64,000 nucleotides of DNA from Lentibacter algarum. Its GTDB lineage: Bacteria > Pseudomonadota > Alphaproteobacteria > Rhodobacterales > Rhodobacteraceae. The DNA lies in NCBI RefSeq assembly GCF_018860975.1, contig NZ_JAHKQI010000010.1, positions 124,001-188,000 on the forward strand. The letters run 5' to 3'. Positions 49,757-61,300 of this stretch are shown in pieces (position 1 is the stretch's first letter; each line of letters starts with the position of its first letter). The notes below the pieces were generated by a model. It was not told the DNA's origin, did no database searches, and was given only the letters and a program-made list of their open reading frames with translations. A program made the translations under genes and the position numbers.

Positions 49757-52700
49757 GAAGCACGTGCCGCTTCGCGAAGGGCACGCATTTTTCGCCGACG
49801 TGACATCGTATCGCTTGGTGGAACAATCTCGGCTGGTTTTTCTGCGGCCTGAAACTTCGCTTTCTCATCCGCTTTCCCAATCGGTTCGTGCGTGTTTTTC
49901 ACCGTCGGCCCCAACTCACGAACCCGCCCTGCCAAATCCTCGAGTTTGGGGAAGCGAAACACATCAGTGATCGACAAGCGCGAAACTTTGAAATGCTCTC
50001 GGATTTCACGATGCGCCTGCACCGCCAACAAAGAATGTCCGCCCAAGTCAAAGAAACTGTCACGCCCGCTAATCCGGTCAACGCCCAGGACACGCGCCCA
50101 GATTTTGGCGATTTCGTCGTCGATCTCATCTCCGGCAACTCCACGGCTCTGTGGTTGCGGCGTGTCGTTGGCTGCCGCCTGCGCCTGCGGTGTCGGCAGC
50201 GCGTTTCGATCGATTTTTTTATTGGGAGTCAGTGGGATATGATCTAGTTTCACATAGTGTTGCGGGATCATAAACTCCGGCAAATCGCGCCCGAGCATTG
50301 ACCGCAAAGCCGCTTCATCCGGCTCTTGATCAGTTGCTAGATAGGCCACGAGACGTACATCACCCGGTGTATCCTCTCGCGCAATGACAACAGCTTGTCG
50401 CACGCTAGCTTGCTCATGCAGCCTTGCTTCAATTTCACCAAGTTCGATCCTGTAGCCGCGTAACTTTACCTGATTGTCAGCCCGGCCAAGGAAATTCAGG
50501 CGACCATCTTCTCGCCAACAGGCAAGATCACCGGTGCGATACATACGCCCACCGTGAAACGGGTTGGCAACAAAGCGCTCCTGAGTCAGATCTGGGCGTT
50601 GCCAGTAGCCACGCGTAACACCAGCTCCGCCAATAAACAGCTCGCCGGCAACACCGACAGGACAAGCTGCCCCTTCAGCATCAAGAACATAGGTCTGCGT
50701 ATTGGCAATAGGGCTGCCAATGTTAACTGTGTTTTCACCGACATCGGCTGTCTCGGTAGTCGACCATATTGTGGTTTCTGTAGGCCCATACATGTTCTCG
50801 ACACTCGCATCGCTTAGCTCTCGCAACTCTTGCACAAGACCACCTGAAAGTGCCTCTCCGCCAATCAGCAAATGCTTCACCTTTGACAGCGCCAAGTTGC
50901 TTTCGTCATTTGATGTCAGCATCTTGGCAAGGGACGGCGTGCACTGCAAATGCGTCACCTTGTGCCGTACAATTTGCGCCGCGATCGAGTAGTCTTGTTC
51001 ATCAGCCGCATCCAAAAGGTTGGTGCGACGATGCACTTCCGCCAGCGGTTTCAATCCTTCCAGAACTGTCTCGGGTGCGATGCCGTAATCTATCAGACAG
51101 CCGATCTCATCAACACCGATACGCTTTAGTTCCTCCACCCTGTCGAGACATTCATCGACGGTGCCAAACAATCCACTGTCTTCAAAATAACGCTCAAAGG
51201 CAAACTCCAGGATGGCGTCAAGCTCGTCATCTTCTAGGATATCAAGATCAAGTTGAAATGGGTTTTCGACACCCTTTGGCTTCTTGAATGCAGGAAACGC
51301 CCAGGCGTATTGCTTGATCAAACCTGCTGCCGCATTGAGGTAATCCTTCATAGGGCCGCGGGCAATTTCCCGTGCATGGGCACGCGTGTCGGCCACGTAG
51401 GTATGCAGCATCAGCGTCACAGTGAACGCGTCAGGTTCGTGCCCGGCCCTGGCAAGCGCCTCCCGGTAGATCTTGATCTTTTCGCCAACCTCGTCAATTG
51501 ACTGACCAAGCAGGTGGGTCAAAACATTTGCACCGTTTTCACCAGCTTCGCGCCAAGTGTCAGGGTTGCCAGCTGTTGTCACCCAGATCGGCAACTCCTT
51601 TGAGATCGGCCTTGGTTGCGTGACAATTTCCACATCTTTACCCGATCCGTTCGGATAGCTGACAGGCTCGCCGCGCCATAGTTTCCGCAGAGTATCCAGC
51701 GCTTCAAACATTGCTGTTTTGTTGTTTGGCGGGGCATTTTCCGGACGCAAGACAAAATCGTCTGGTTGCCAGCCAGAGGCTATCGACAATCCCGCGCGCC
51801 CATTGGTCAGGTTGTCGATCACAGCCCATTCCTCAGCAACACGCAGAGGGTGATGCAGCGGCACCACGCAAGACCCGGACCTGACAGCTATGTTTTCCGT
51901 CACTGCTGCAACTGCGGCACCAGTAACTGACGGGTTTGGATAGGGTCCGCCAAAGGCATGAAAATGCCGTTCAGGTGTCCAAACCGAACTAAACCCATGG
52001 GCATCAGCAAACTTTGCACCTTCGAGCAGCAAATGATACTTTTGCTTTCCTGGCCCGTCGTCGTTCCCCCAGTAAAACAAGCCAAAGTCCATGCCCTTGC
52101 CTGTCATCGAAAGGCGACCGCCCGACAGTTGCGTGCGGTTCTCATCGCCCGCCAGAACAAGCTTGAACCCGCGCCCGAGCGTGTAAAACAACTCAAGCAC
52201 AGAGATATCGAAAGACAACGATGTCACTGCCAACCAAACAGAGTCTGCGTCTCGTGATATGCGCGTATCCATGCCTGTGAAAAAGTTTGACACATTGCGG
52301 TGTTCAACCATCACGCCTTTGGGCTTGCCCGTCGAGCCCGAGGTATAGATGAGGTAAGCTAGGTCAGAAGGCCCTGCACCGCCGTCGAGGTTCTCAGATG
52401 ATGCTTCCGCAAGCCTCGGGTCTCCGGTTACGGCACTATCCAGCTCTAACAGTTGCACATCACGCGCTGGTAAATCCGCTGCAAGCGCCCTTTCGGTCAC
52501 GATCACCGGTGCAGCACTGTCACGAATGTAGAGCGCTATGCGGTCTGCCGGGTAGGCGGGGTCGATGGGCACATAAGCGCCACCGGCCTTTAGAATGCCC
52601 AGAGCTCCAATTAGAAGTTGCGGACCACGGTGAACAGCAAGCCCCACAAGCGTGCCCGCATTGACACCCATACTCCGCAAAACATGCGCTGCCTTGTTCG

Positions 52701-54360
52701 CTTTCGCATTCAACTCGGCGTAGGTCAGCACTTCCCCCTCGAACACCAGCGCTTGGGCGTCCGGTGTCTTGGCAGCTTGGGCTTCAAAAAACTGGTGGAT
52801 ACAAGCTGACTCGTCATACTCGGAAGCTGTATTGTTAAAGCTCTCAATAGTGGTTTCACGCTCGCTTTCGGGCAGGATCGGCCAAGCCGCAAGCTCCGCA
52901 GGCAAGCTTTCTTGAGCGGCAATATGTTCTATGCGCCTTGCCCATAGCTCTGCCAAAGCGGCGGTAACACAACTGCTGTCATAGTAAAGCGCATCCGGTG
53001 CGATCGTCAGTGCACAGCCAGCCACGGCACCTGCCTCTGACAGTCCGATATCCGGCTGCACGGGGCGAGAAAGGGATGGATCGCGCAACGCCAAATCGGC
53101 AGCAAAACTCGGCCATTTCCGCGCCGAGGCCAGTGCCTGAGCAAAACTGTCCGAATGACGTAAAGGCACCCAATGGCTTGCATGCCCACTGGCCGAAAAG
53201 GTGTTAGCCGATTGATATGCCAAATCGGCAAGGCCCTCTTCGCTCAAGCGCGAAACGAGCCCAGTGCAGCGCTCAAAAAGGTGTTCTGCACTAACAGAAA
53301 GCTTCAACGGGATGCGCTGTATCGAACTATCGTCAGAAAGAGCTCTTGAAAGCGCAAGTTTTGCTGGCCGGAAGCTAGCGAAAGCTCTACGCCAATGTTC
53401 ATCACCACGCGCGACAATCTCCTGTGCCTTATCAAGAGAGGCAAGTTTCTGGGCATCAAGTTTGGTGAGCATATCACCTTTTCTGAAGACATCTGATGGG
53501 ACAACCTGAGCACCGGAAAGATCGCTCATCTCGCGCAATATGACGGGGCTATCTGATGTCGCAAAAGTGACGGAATACTCAGAGACATCAAGCACAGTAC
53601 CTGCTGCGGCTCCTGTCGAAGGCAGGCCTGCCACCGCTGCGCTGCCAACAACAAGCAACTGGTCTTTAAACAACAGTCGAGGCGTCGTCAGCGGGTTCCA
53701 ATACGGTCCATGATCAAGCCCGAGGACCAGCGCAACAACGGCCTCGGAGGTAGTTTCAAAGTCAATCATCCCGAAGGCTTGCGGGCGCTTGAACTTGCCA
53801 AAGTAACTGCGCATTTCAACATCCTGAGCCGTAGATGGCACGGGACTGCATGCAAGCTTTTCTACCAAAGCATCAAAACTTCCAAGCGCTGCTTCATAAG
53901 CCTTGGTGTTGAGTGTCAACGCGGTATCGGTATCTGCAATTTCAAAGTTCACTTGCGAAATGATAGCGCCGGTATCAACTCCGCTTTCGATGAAATGCCA
54001 GCTAATCCCGTGGCTGTTCTCTCCTGCTAGGCGCGCCCAAACCGGTGCATTCAGCCCCGCATATCGCGGCAACGGGCCGTCATGAAAGTTGACAGCGCCG
54101 AGTTCTGCCCGCGCCAGAACATCCTCGCTAAGAAGATCAAGATTGGCGATCGACAACAACCAGTCAGCGGTGTGCGAAGATAGCCGCTCACTTAAGCCTT
54201 TACCTGGCGCAACGATGGTCACCCCCTTAGACTCTGCCCAAGCCAGAACTTCGGCGTTGCGAGACACCAACGCTGTGATGCTGTGCCCCGTGGCAAGCCA
54301 CTTTTCGGCGCATTGCTGCGTGAGGCTTTCATTCCCGATCACGATTGCTGAAAAGCTCAT
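49753..54360 (-). CDS. NRPS: formyltransferase, condensation-like remnant, adenylation with inserted LLM monooxygenase, carrier
   Basis: A 1535-residue synthetase. Residues 1-300: formyltransferase domain of the Fmt type with catalytic Asn91 and His93 in [12 protein letters not shown] and Asp129 in ESGVDTGAI. Residues ~310-495: the end of a condensation-like domain without the HHxxxDG motif. Residues ~515-745 and ~1115-1390: an adenylation domain ([50 protein letters not shown], Lys in PNKKIDR). Residues ~750-1110: a luciferase-like FMN monooxygenase (MupA/Atu3671 type, [12 protein letters not shown]) inserted between adenylation motifs A4 and A5. Residues ~1410-1475: a carrier domain with Ser1443 in LGGHSLLA. 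Asp718 in motif A4 indicates an alpha-amino-acid substrate. It overlaps both neighbours by four bases. Confidence 0.92.
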   Translation of the reverse strand: MSFSAIVIGNESLTQQCAEKWLATGHSITALVSRNAEVLAWAESKGVTIVAPGKGLSERLSSHTADWLLSIANLDLLSEDVLARAELGAVNFHDGPLPRYAGLNAPVWARLAGENSHGISWHFIESGVDTGAIISQVNFEIADTDTALTLNTKAYEAALGSFDALVEKLACSPVPSTAQDVEMRSYFGKFKRPQAFGMIDFETTSEAVVALVLGLDHGPYWNPLTTPRLLFKDQLLVVGSAAVAGLPSTGAAAGTVLDVSEYSVTFATSDSPVILREMSDLSGAQVVPSDVFRKGDMLTKLDAQKLASLDKAQEIVARGDEHWRRAFASFRPAKLALSRALSDDSSIQRIPLKLSVSAEHLFERCTGLVSRLSEEGLADLAYQSANTFSASGHASHWVPLRHSDSFAQALASARKWPSFAADLALRDPSLSRPVQPDIGLSEAGAVAGCALTIAPDALYYDSSCVTAALAELWARRIEHIAAQESLPAELAAWPILPESERETTIESFNNTASEYDESACIHQFFEAQAAKTPDAQALVFEGEVLTYAELNAKANKAAHVLRSMGVNAGTLVGLAVHRGPQLLIGALGILKAGGAYVPIDPAYPADRIALYIRDSAAPVIVTERALAADLPARDVQLLELDSAVTGDPRLAEASSENLDGGAGPSDLAYLIYTSGSTGKPKGVMVEHRNVSNFFTGMDTRISRDADSVWLAVTSLSFDISVLELFYTLGRGFKLVLAGDENRTQLSGGRLSMTGKGMDFGLFYWGNDDGPGKQKYHLLLEGAKFADAHGFSSVWTPERHFHAFGGPYPNPSVTGAAVAAVTENIAVRSGSCVVPLHHPLRVAEEWAVIDNLTNGRAGLSIASGWQPDDFVLRPENAPPNNKTAMFEALDTLRKLWRGEPVSYPNGSGKDVEIVTQPRPISKELPIWVTTAGNPDTWREAGENGANVLTHLLGQSIDEVGEKIKIYREALARAGHEPDAFTVTLMLHTYVADTRAHAREIARGPMKDYLNAAAGLIKQYAWAFPAFKKPKGVENPFQLDLDILEDDELDAILEFAFERYFEDSGLFGTVDECLDRVEELKRIGVDEIGCLIDYGIAPETVLEGLKPLAEVHRRTNLLDAADEQDYSIAAQIVRHKVTHLQCTPSLAKMLTSNDESNLALSKVKHLLIGGEALSGGLVQELRELSDASVENMYGPTETTIWSTTETADVGENTVNIGSPIANTQTYVLDAEGAACPVGVAGELFIGGAGVTRGYWQRPDLTQERFVANPFHGGRMYRTGDLACWREDGRLNFLGRADNQVKLRGYRIELGEIEARLHEQASVRQAVVIAREDTPGDVRLVAYLATDQEPDEAALRSMLGRDLPEFMIPQHYVKLDHIPLTPNKKIDRNALPTPQAQAAANDTPQPQSRGVAGDEIDDEIAKIWARVLGVDRISGRDSFFDLGGHSLLAVQAHREIREHFKVSRLSITDVFRFPKLEDLAGRVRELGPTVKNTHEPIGKADEKAKFQAAEKPAEIVPPSDTMSRRRKMRALREAARAS

Positions 54361-55373
54361 TTACACTCTCCTTGTGTAGGGCATCCCGCTGGGCCGGCTG
54401 TCGTATTCCGCGTTTGCGGTTTGAATACTGATTTGCAGGCATGGCTGGCTAAGGTGCGCAAAAAATGAGGAGGCATTTGCGGATCTTTGCGCTCGGCGAA
54501 CCGCCTGAAGCGGTAGAACCCCCCTCCCAACAAATGCAGTGCCGTTGCATACAGGGCGTATATCTTGCTGTAATTTTTCGCAAAATAGTACCACCGGCTG
54601 TCAAACCAATAGTTCGGAACACGGGCCCATTCCTTCATGCCGGTTGAGACAGAGCCAATGTGTTCGACTTCACTTTCACGCACATAGACGGTTGGCCACC
54701 CCGCAATAGCAGCCCTTCGGCACAGGTCGGTTTCCTCGAAGTAAAGAAAGAAAGTCTCATCGAACTGGCCGATCTCTTCCAACACGTCCATACGCATCAT
54801 CATGCTCGCTCCTGCCAGCCAATCAACCATAACTGTCTCGTCTGGCACTGGCAGCGGCACGATATGTTTTCTCAGCAAACGTGAAACAGGACCGAACCGC
54901 ATAGCTCCCTCCAGCTCGCTCAACGCTGAGGGAAACCGGAACGCTGTTTCGTGCGCAATACCGTCTGAGCCATGGATATAGCTTCCTGCAAACCCGATAT
55001 TCGGGTGCTGCTTCAGATAGGTTACAAGCTTGCGCACAGCCTGTTTCGCTGGAAAGGCATCAGAATTCAGAATGTAGACAAAGTCTGCCCGCTCACCGTC
55101 GCTGCGACCAGTATTGATGCCAAAGTTGTTGCCCGCGCCAAAGCCGCCGTTATGCCCTGACTGCACCACGCGCACAGGCATGTTATCAGACATGTTTTTG
55201 GCGGCCACGCCTGAGCTGAGCATCTCAAACGAACCATCACCGCTGTCATTATCAACAATAACCAACTCAGCGTTCAAACCTTCAAGAGCGCGCAAGGCTG
55301 CCTCAGCAGACCGTAAAGTCATTTCGGCGGTCTGATAGTTCAAGATAACAGCAAGGAGGCGTGGCTCGGTCAT
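54357..55373 (-). CDS. WbbL-like GT2 glycosyltransferase
   Basis: A 338-residue glycosyltransferase of the rhamnosyltransferase (WbbL) type. The N-terminal segment [20 protein letters not shown] is followed by [11 protein letters not shown], the characteristic [14 protein letters not shown], the DxD-position FVYILNSDA, and [19 protein letters not shown]. The ATG at 55373 lies one base after the PKS stop, and the gene overlaps the NRPS start by four bases. A sugar transferase wedged between PKS and NRPS genes with this coupling implies that the product is glycosylated, or that the acyl-aminoacyl chain is put on a glycan. Confidence 0.92.
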   Translation of the reverse strand: MTEPRLLAVILNYQTAEMTLRSAEAALRALEGLNAELVIVDNDSGDGSFEMLSSGVAAKNMSDNMPVRVVQSGHNGGFGAGNNFGINTGRSDGERADFVYILNSDAFPAKQAVRKLVTYLKQHPNIGFAGSYIHGSDGIAHETAFRFPSALSELEGAMRFGPVSRLLRKHIVPLPVPDETVMVDWLAGASMMMRMDVLEEIGQFDETFFLYFEETDLCRRAAIAGWPTVYVRESEVEHIGSVSTGMKEWARVPNYWFDSRWYYFAKNYSKIYALYATALHLLGGGFYRFRRFAERKDPQMPPHFLRTLASHACKSVFKPQTRNTTAGPAGCPTQGECK

Positions 55374-55374
55374 G

Positions 55375-58300
55375 TCAGCTCGCTTCCTTTGCATTTTGAG
55401 GCATCGCCGAGACCCTAGCCGCACGCGCAGCGGGGTTTTCGGCGTCTTCGATACATCGCCGCAACCGGGCTGCCAAAACCCTCACGTTCGGTTCCAGTAC
55501 CATTGAGTCATGATCCCCGGGAACTTCAATCACCTGCACCAAAGGAGCATGTTCCGTCCAGTCGTTGTCGGGCGTTACATAGCTTCTCTCCGAGCTGACC
55601 ATCGCACCGTTTGACACTTTCCATTTGCCGCTTAGAGGCGGACGGAACAACGCCAAAGGACCATCCCATGCCTGCAATTTATACTGCCCGACAGCCTCAA
55701 GAAACGCTGTTTCGATGTCTGAGTTGTGAAAGTTTACTTCAGAAATATCAGCGTCTTGAGGGACACTTTTAAACCTTTTAGTGAACTCCCACTTCACCCG
55801 TCGAACCAACCATTTAAGCGGATAAAGTATCCCTCCTGACTTCAACTCTTGAAGTTGAATCAGCGCGCGATCACCAAGCTCAAGTGGCCGGCGTTGCGGC
55901 AGAGGTGTGTCGAGCATGACCAGCATCATGACGTCTTCACCCTGCGCCCGAAGCAATTGAGCAATCTCTAGCGCAATAATCCCGCCACCAGAAAACCCAC
56001 CCAACATGTAAGGCCCGGATGCCTGCACTTGCTTGATCTCGTTGAGATAGTCTTTGGCAGCTTCGGGTATCGAACGATGCGGTGCCTCATTCCCATAGAG
56101 CCCGCGGGCTTGCATGCCATAAAACGGCCGGTCGGTTCCGAGCAAATGCGCCAGATGACGGAGGTTCAGCACATTGCCAAACATGCCCGCAACGAGAAAG
56201 AAAGGCCGCCTTGGCCCACCCTCGCCCTGATGCATCGGCACGAGGTGCGTAAAGCGGCGCTCGGGCGCGCGTGGTGTTTCAGCATCCGTTGCGTCGGAAG
56301 ATGGCGCGACATGCACACCTTCCGCTTCAATCAGTGCTGCACATTTTTTGATCGTGGGCGCTTCAAACAGCACTGAAATCGGAAACTCGACATCAAAGGC
56401 TTTTTTGACTTGTGCAAACAAACGCACTGCAATCAACGAGTGACCGCCGAGATCAAAGAAATTATCGTCAGATCCAACCTTCTCAACGCCAAGCAGCGTG
56501 CTCCAGAATTGGCTGAGCTTCTCTTCAATCACCCCTTCTGGTGCTACATAGTCTGTATCCAGATCAGGACGCTGGAAAGTCTGACCTTCAGTTTGCTGGC
56601 TTATAGAACCTGCCTCGGCCTGTGCCTTCAAACCCGCAAGATCAAGTGAGCTAATCACCAACTGGGCCCGCCCTGCTGACAATGCCCGCAAGAATGCCTC
56701 AGCGCCTTCGGGTGGTGTGATCCCCATGCTCAAGTTGTGACGCAACCGCTCTTCTGCTGGCGGCGATTGGTGCTTTTGTATCTGGTCATCAAACTCCAAA
56801 TCAGTCGGGCGCACAGGCGCACGGGCAAATCCTTCTGCTTCGTCCAGTCGCCGGATGGTAAATCCGCGTATCTCGGCGCAAACTTCGCCAGTTGTGTCAC
56901 ACAAAACGATGTCAAAGCTGGCTGCGCCTGCTTGAACAGTGTTCTCGGCTGCATTTTGCACCCAGCTAACAAGCTCTTCAGGTAGGTCACGATAAACCCG
57001 CAGTGCGCCATAAGACACGGGCACCCATAAGTGGCTTGCAACGTATCCTTCAATCAGCTCCATTGCCCAACCTGTTGCAAGGTCCATGATCCCCGGGTGA
57101 AGCAAGCAATTGTCACCCGACGCAGCCTTAGGCAACGCCAGCCGAGCAAGCCCCTCGCTCTCGCCTAAAGCAGTCTCTTTCAAAACCCTCCAGCGTGGCC
57201 CGAAGTTAAGGTGTTCTTCCTGCGGTGAGCGCAACGTCCGCCCCTCTTCTGCAAGCGTAAACGCTTCGCAGCGGTCAGCGATCGGAGCGAAGTCAATTGG
57301 TGCCGGCTGGGGCATGTCTGTCAAAACCAAAACACCTGTGGCATTGGTCTCAAAGCCTTGCCGACCATCAAAATCACGCGAAGACTGCACCTTAAACTGA
57401 TAGCCAATGTCGTCACGCTCTAGAGTTACACGCAACTCCCGACTCTCGTCATCGGCCACTTCAAGGGCGCGCAAAAAGTAAAGATCGCGCAACTCGAACG
57501 GCGCAGTCTCTCCTTGAGCGTGCAGCGCCTCCGCGGCGAGTTCCAGGTAGCCCGTTCCCGGCATTAATGCGTGGTTTTGCTTCGTGCGGTGTTCATTCAA
57601 TATCCAGTGTCTTGTCGTCAACTCGGCTGTAAAGAGACGGTTACCTGCGCGGTCAAACGTTGCCGCCTGCAGCAACGGCGCTTGCAGGTCCTGCCGCGTT
57701 TGGTCTGGCTGTTGGGCCGTCAAACCAAGCGCATCGGCGGCCATGCCGACTTCTGCCCAAATGCCCCAATTGAGTGCGAGAACCTTGGTTTTCCCGCCGC
57801 TCCGCGACTTGGCATATGCGTTCAAAAACTCGTTTGCAGCAACATAGTCAACTTGCCCTACAGGCGCTGTGACAGTGGAGCTTGAAGAGAAGAGAACCAT
57901 ACAATCAAGCGTCCCATCAGGGAACAACTGACCAAGAACTTCAGTGCCGTGCAGCTTGGGCGTAAACACGTCTTCGATCTCGGCCATGGTTTTACTCAGC
58001 AAAGGCGCATCGTTGATCGCACCAGCAGCATGAATGACACCGTGAATGTCACCAAAACGTAGGCTGACTTGCTCAACCGTGCCGCGCATGTCTTCGATGT
58101 TTGAGACATCGCCCGCGACGACCATGACCTGCCCACCGAGTGCTTCGAGTTTTTCAACCGCAGCAATGCGACGTGAAATGCTGTCATGCGAGCCGTGTCG
58201 CAGCTTTTGAGCCTCCCACTCATCTCGGGGCGGCAAAGCTGTTCGCGCGAGCAAAACAATTTTTGCGGCGTAATCGCGCACAAGTTTCTCGGCAAGCGTC

Positions 58301-61300
58301 AAACCGATGCCGCCAAAGCCACCGGTAATCAGATACGTGCCTTCCTGTCTCAGCGGCAGTTCGGATGTATCCTCAACTGCAAGGTTAAACGGCTTGAACA
58401 CTTCTTCAAAACGACGTTCGCCGCGTATCGCCGCGATGGCGTTGTGAGGCGCTGCAAGCAACTCCTCAAGCAACAAAGGCAACAGCGCTTTAAAGCGATC
58501 CCCCTTACGTTTTGTATCCGGCAAGCTGATATCAACCATAGCAGCAGTAAGGCCTGGCATTTCGCGTGGGATCATCATTATCGGGCCACGCAGACAGCTC
58601 TTCTCCGGATAGACCAGCGCTTCACCTCGCACAGTTGCCGCGCCGGTTGTAAATGCTGAAATCGCAATTTCCGACCAATCGGCGGCAGCCATAGCTTGCG
58701 CCAAAAAGAGCAGTGAGTAGAACCCTTGCTCTTGATTGCGGTGAAAGAAGCTCGAGCCAGCGCGGTGCGTTTCTTCATCTGTTACCAACCAGAAGTGCGC
58801 AATTCGTGTCGGCTGGATGCTGCGAGCGCTAAGATCTTCAACCAACAAATCATAGCCTTCACGGCCACGTTCCGGTGACAATACATAGCCGCCACTTGCG
58901 TCACGCCCAAAGGCATCTCCGGCGCGCAGTTCAACAACTTCGTGCCCGGCATTCCGCAGGGTGTTGGCAAGCGCTTTCCCTAACCCCGCCTCGTCCATAA
59001 AGAACAACCAACACTCCTTAGCAGCGTCTTTGAGGCCGTGGACTACATCAACGTTGCAATCAGCGGCAACGGGTTTCCAAAAAGGGGCAAAACCCCAGTT
59101 TTCAAGCTCCGGAATACGCGCCAAATGACTTGAAGCTTGCTCTACGCGGGTTTGACCTGGCTCGATGAAATACGGTTTTTTCTGAAACTGGTAGGTAGGA
59201 AGCGGCAGGCGATTACGCCGCGCATCCCCCCAGACTTGCGCCCAGTCAAAACGACCGCCCATCGCCCAGATGCGGCCCAGTTGCGACACGAACCAACGGT
59301 CGTCGGCGATGGCATCGTCGGGGTGTCGCAAAGCCGATATCACTTGATCACGCCGGATGTTCGGACATTGTTGTGCCAAAGACGACAGCGCTCTGCCCGG
59401 CCCCATTTCAATATAAATCCGGTTTTCACGCGCGCTCAGAGTCTGCACACACTCCGCAAACAAGATCGTGCCGCGCAGGTGTCCGACCCAATAGTCCGGG
59501 TCGGTCGCTTGATCATCGCTAATCAACGCACCAGTGCGGTTTGATACAAACGGTATGACTGGCGCATTTAGAGTGATCGAGCGCAAATAGTCCCCGAAGC
59601 CCTGCAAGATTGGTTCAAGCATGCGAGAATGCGCTGCGATGTCGATCGCCACGCGCTGACAGTCAATATCAAGCGCCTCAAGCCGCGCCTGCAAGCTCGC
59701 AAGCTCGGCGTCTGGCCCTGAAGCGACTGACAAGCCCGGTGCATTCACTGAGGCCAGATCCAGCGTCTCACCCAGATGTTTGCGCAGCTCTTCTGCTGGC
59801 AAGGATACAGACAACATGCCGCCCGCAGGCACTGTATCAAACAGCCGCCCGCGCAGGTGCACCAAGCCTATGCAATCTTCAAAACTCATCACACCAGCGA
59901 GACAAGCCGCCGTGTTTTCGCCCATCGAATGCCCGACCAAAACATCAGGCTTCACGCCCCAGCTGATCCAGAGTTGTGCCAAAGCGTATTCAACGATCAT
60001 GATTAGCGGTAGCTGCACCGAAGGGCGCTTAAGCATTTCGTTCGCTGCGTCTTTCTCGTCGGGAGCCGGCAGCCAAAGCGGCTTGATGTCATACTCAAGA
60101 CGCGGCTGCAAAACCTCAAAGCCACGGTCCATCCATTCGGCAAACACCGGCTCGGTCTCGTACAAATCTTGCGCCATTCCGGCATACTGCGCCCCGCCCC
60201 CCGGGAACATAAAAACAGTATCCGGCGCGTCCATGGCCTGATGGGTAAACACGCGGCGCGGGTCGTTTTCTTCGAGCAACTGAGCCGCTTCTGCTGGTGT
60301 TTCGGCAACTAGCGCGCGCCGTTTCTCAAAAGCACGGCGCCCCTCCTTGAGCGTAAAAGCAACATCAGCCAGATTTTGCTCAGGGTTCTCACGTAAGTGC
60401 TCGGCAAGAGCTTTCGCATTGCCTTCAAGCGCGGCCTTAGAGCGGGCCGAAACTGTCATGATCTGAAAGGGCCAGTCGCTCGCATCACTTCCCTCAGATT
60501 CTGGCGCTTCCTCAACAACAACATGCGCATTCGTCCCGCCGACTCCAAGTGAGTTCACCCCGGCCCGCCGCGCTGTAGAGCCGCGCGACCAAGGTGTCAG
60601 CCTGTCGTTAACCACAAAGGGCGAATGCTCAAAATCAATCGCTGGGTTGGGCTTTTCATAGCCCAGAGACGGCGGCATTTCGGCATTCTTGAGCGCAAGC
60701 GAAGCCTTGATCAGACTGGCAACACCTGCGGCTGTGTCCAAATGCCCGATATTGGTTTTGACACTGCCAATGCGACACCTGTGCTCACTATCTGAGCCAC
60801 CAGCGAAAGCCTCCGTTAGCGCGGCAACTTCGATCGGATCTCCGAGATAGGTTCCTGTGCCGTGACATTCAACATAGTCAATTGTTTCAGCCGGCGTTTG
60901 CGAAACAGCCAAAGCCTCTCTGATCGCAGCCGCCTGCCCGTCAACCGACGGTGCCAGATATCCGGCTTTTGCAGCGCCGTCATTGTTGACAGCACTGCCC
61001 TTGATAACAGCCCAGATATGATCTCCGTCGCGCAGCGCGTCTTCCATCCGCCGCAAGACAACCGCTCCCGCACCCGATCCGAAAACCGTGCCCTCTGCTC
61101 GGTGATCGAATGCATGACATGCTCCGTCAGGTGACAGAACCTCACCTTCCTTGAACACATAACCATGCCCGTGCGGAAGCTCGATTGTCACACCGCCAGC
61201 AAGAGCCATGTCGCACTCACCTGTCAGCAAAGATTGCGCCGCATAATGCGTAGCAACAAGTGAAGTCGAGCAGGCGGTTTGCATGCTGATCGACGGGCCT

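Noticed and set aside
51031-52113. Frameshifted or chimeric assembly in the NRPS gene, because a monooxygenase interrupts the A domain
   Set aside because: The frame is continuous, both A-domain halves are complete in motif order, and LLM insertions of this kind are known in natural-product synthetases.
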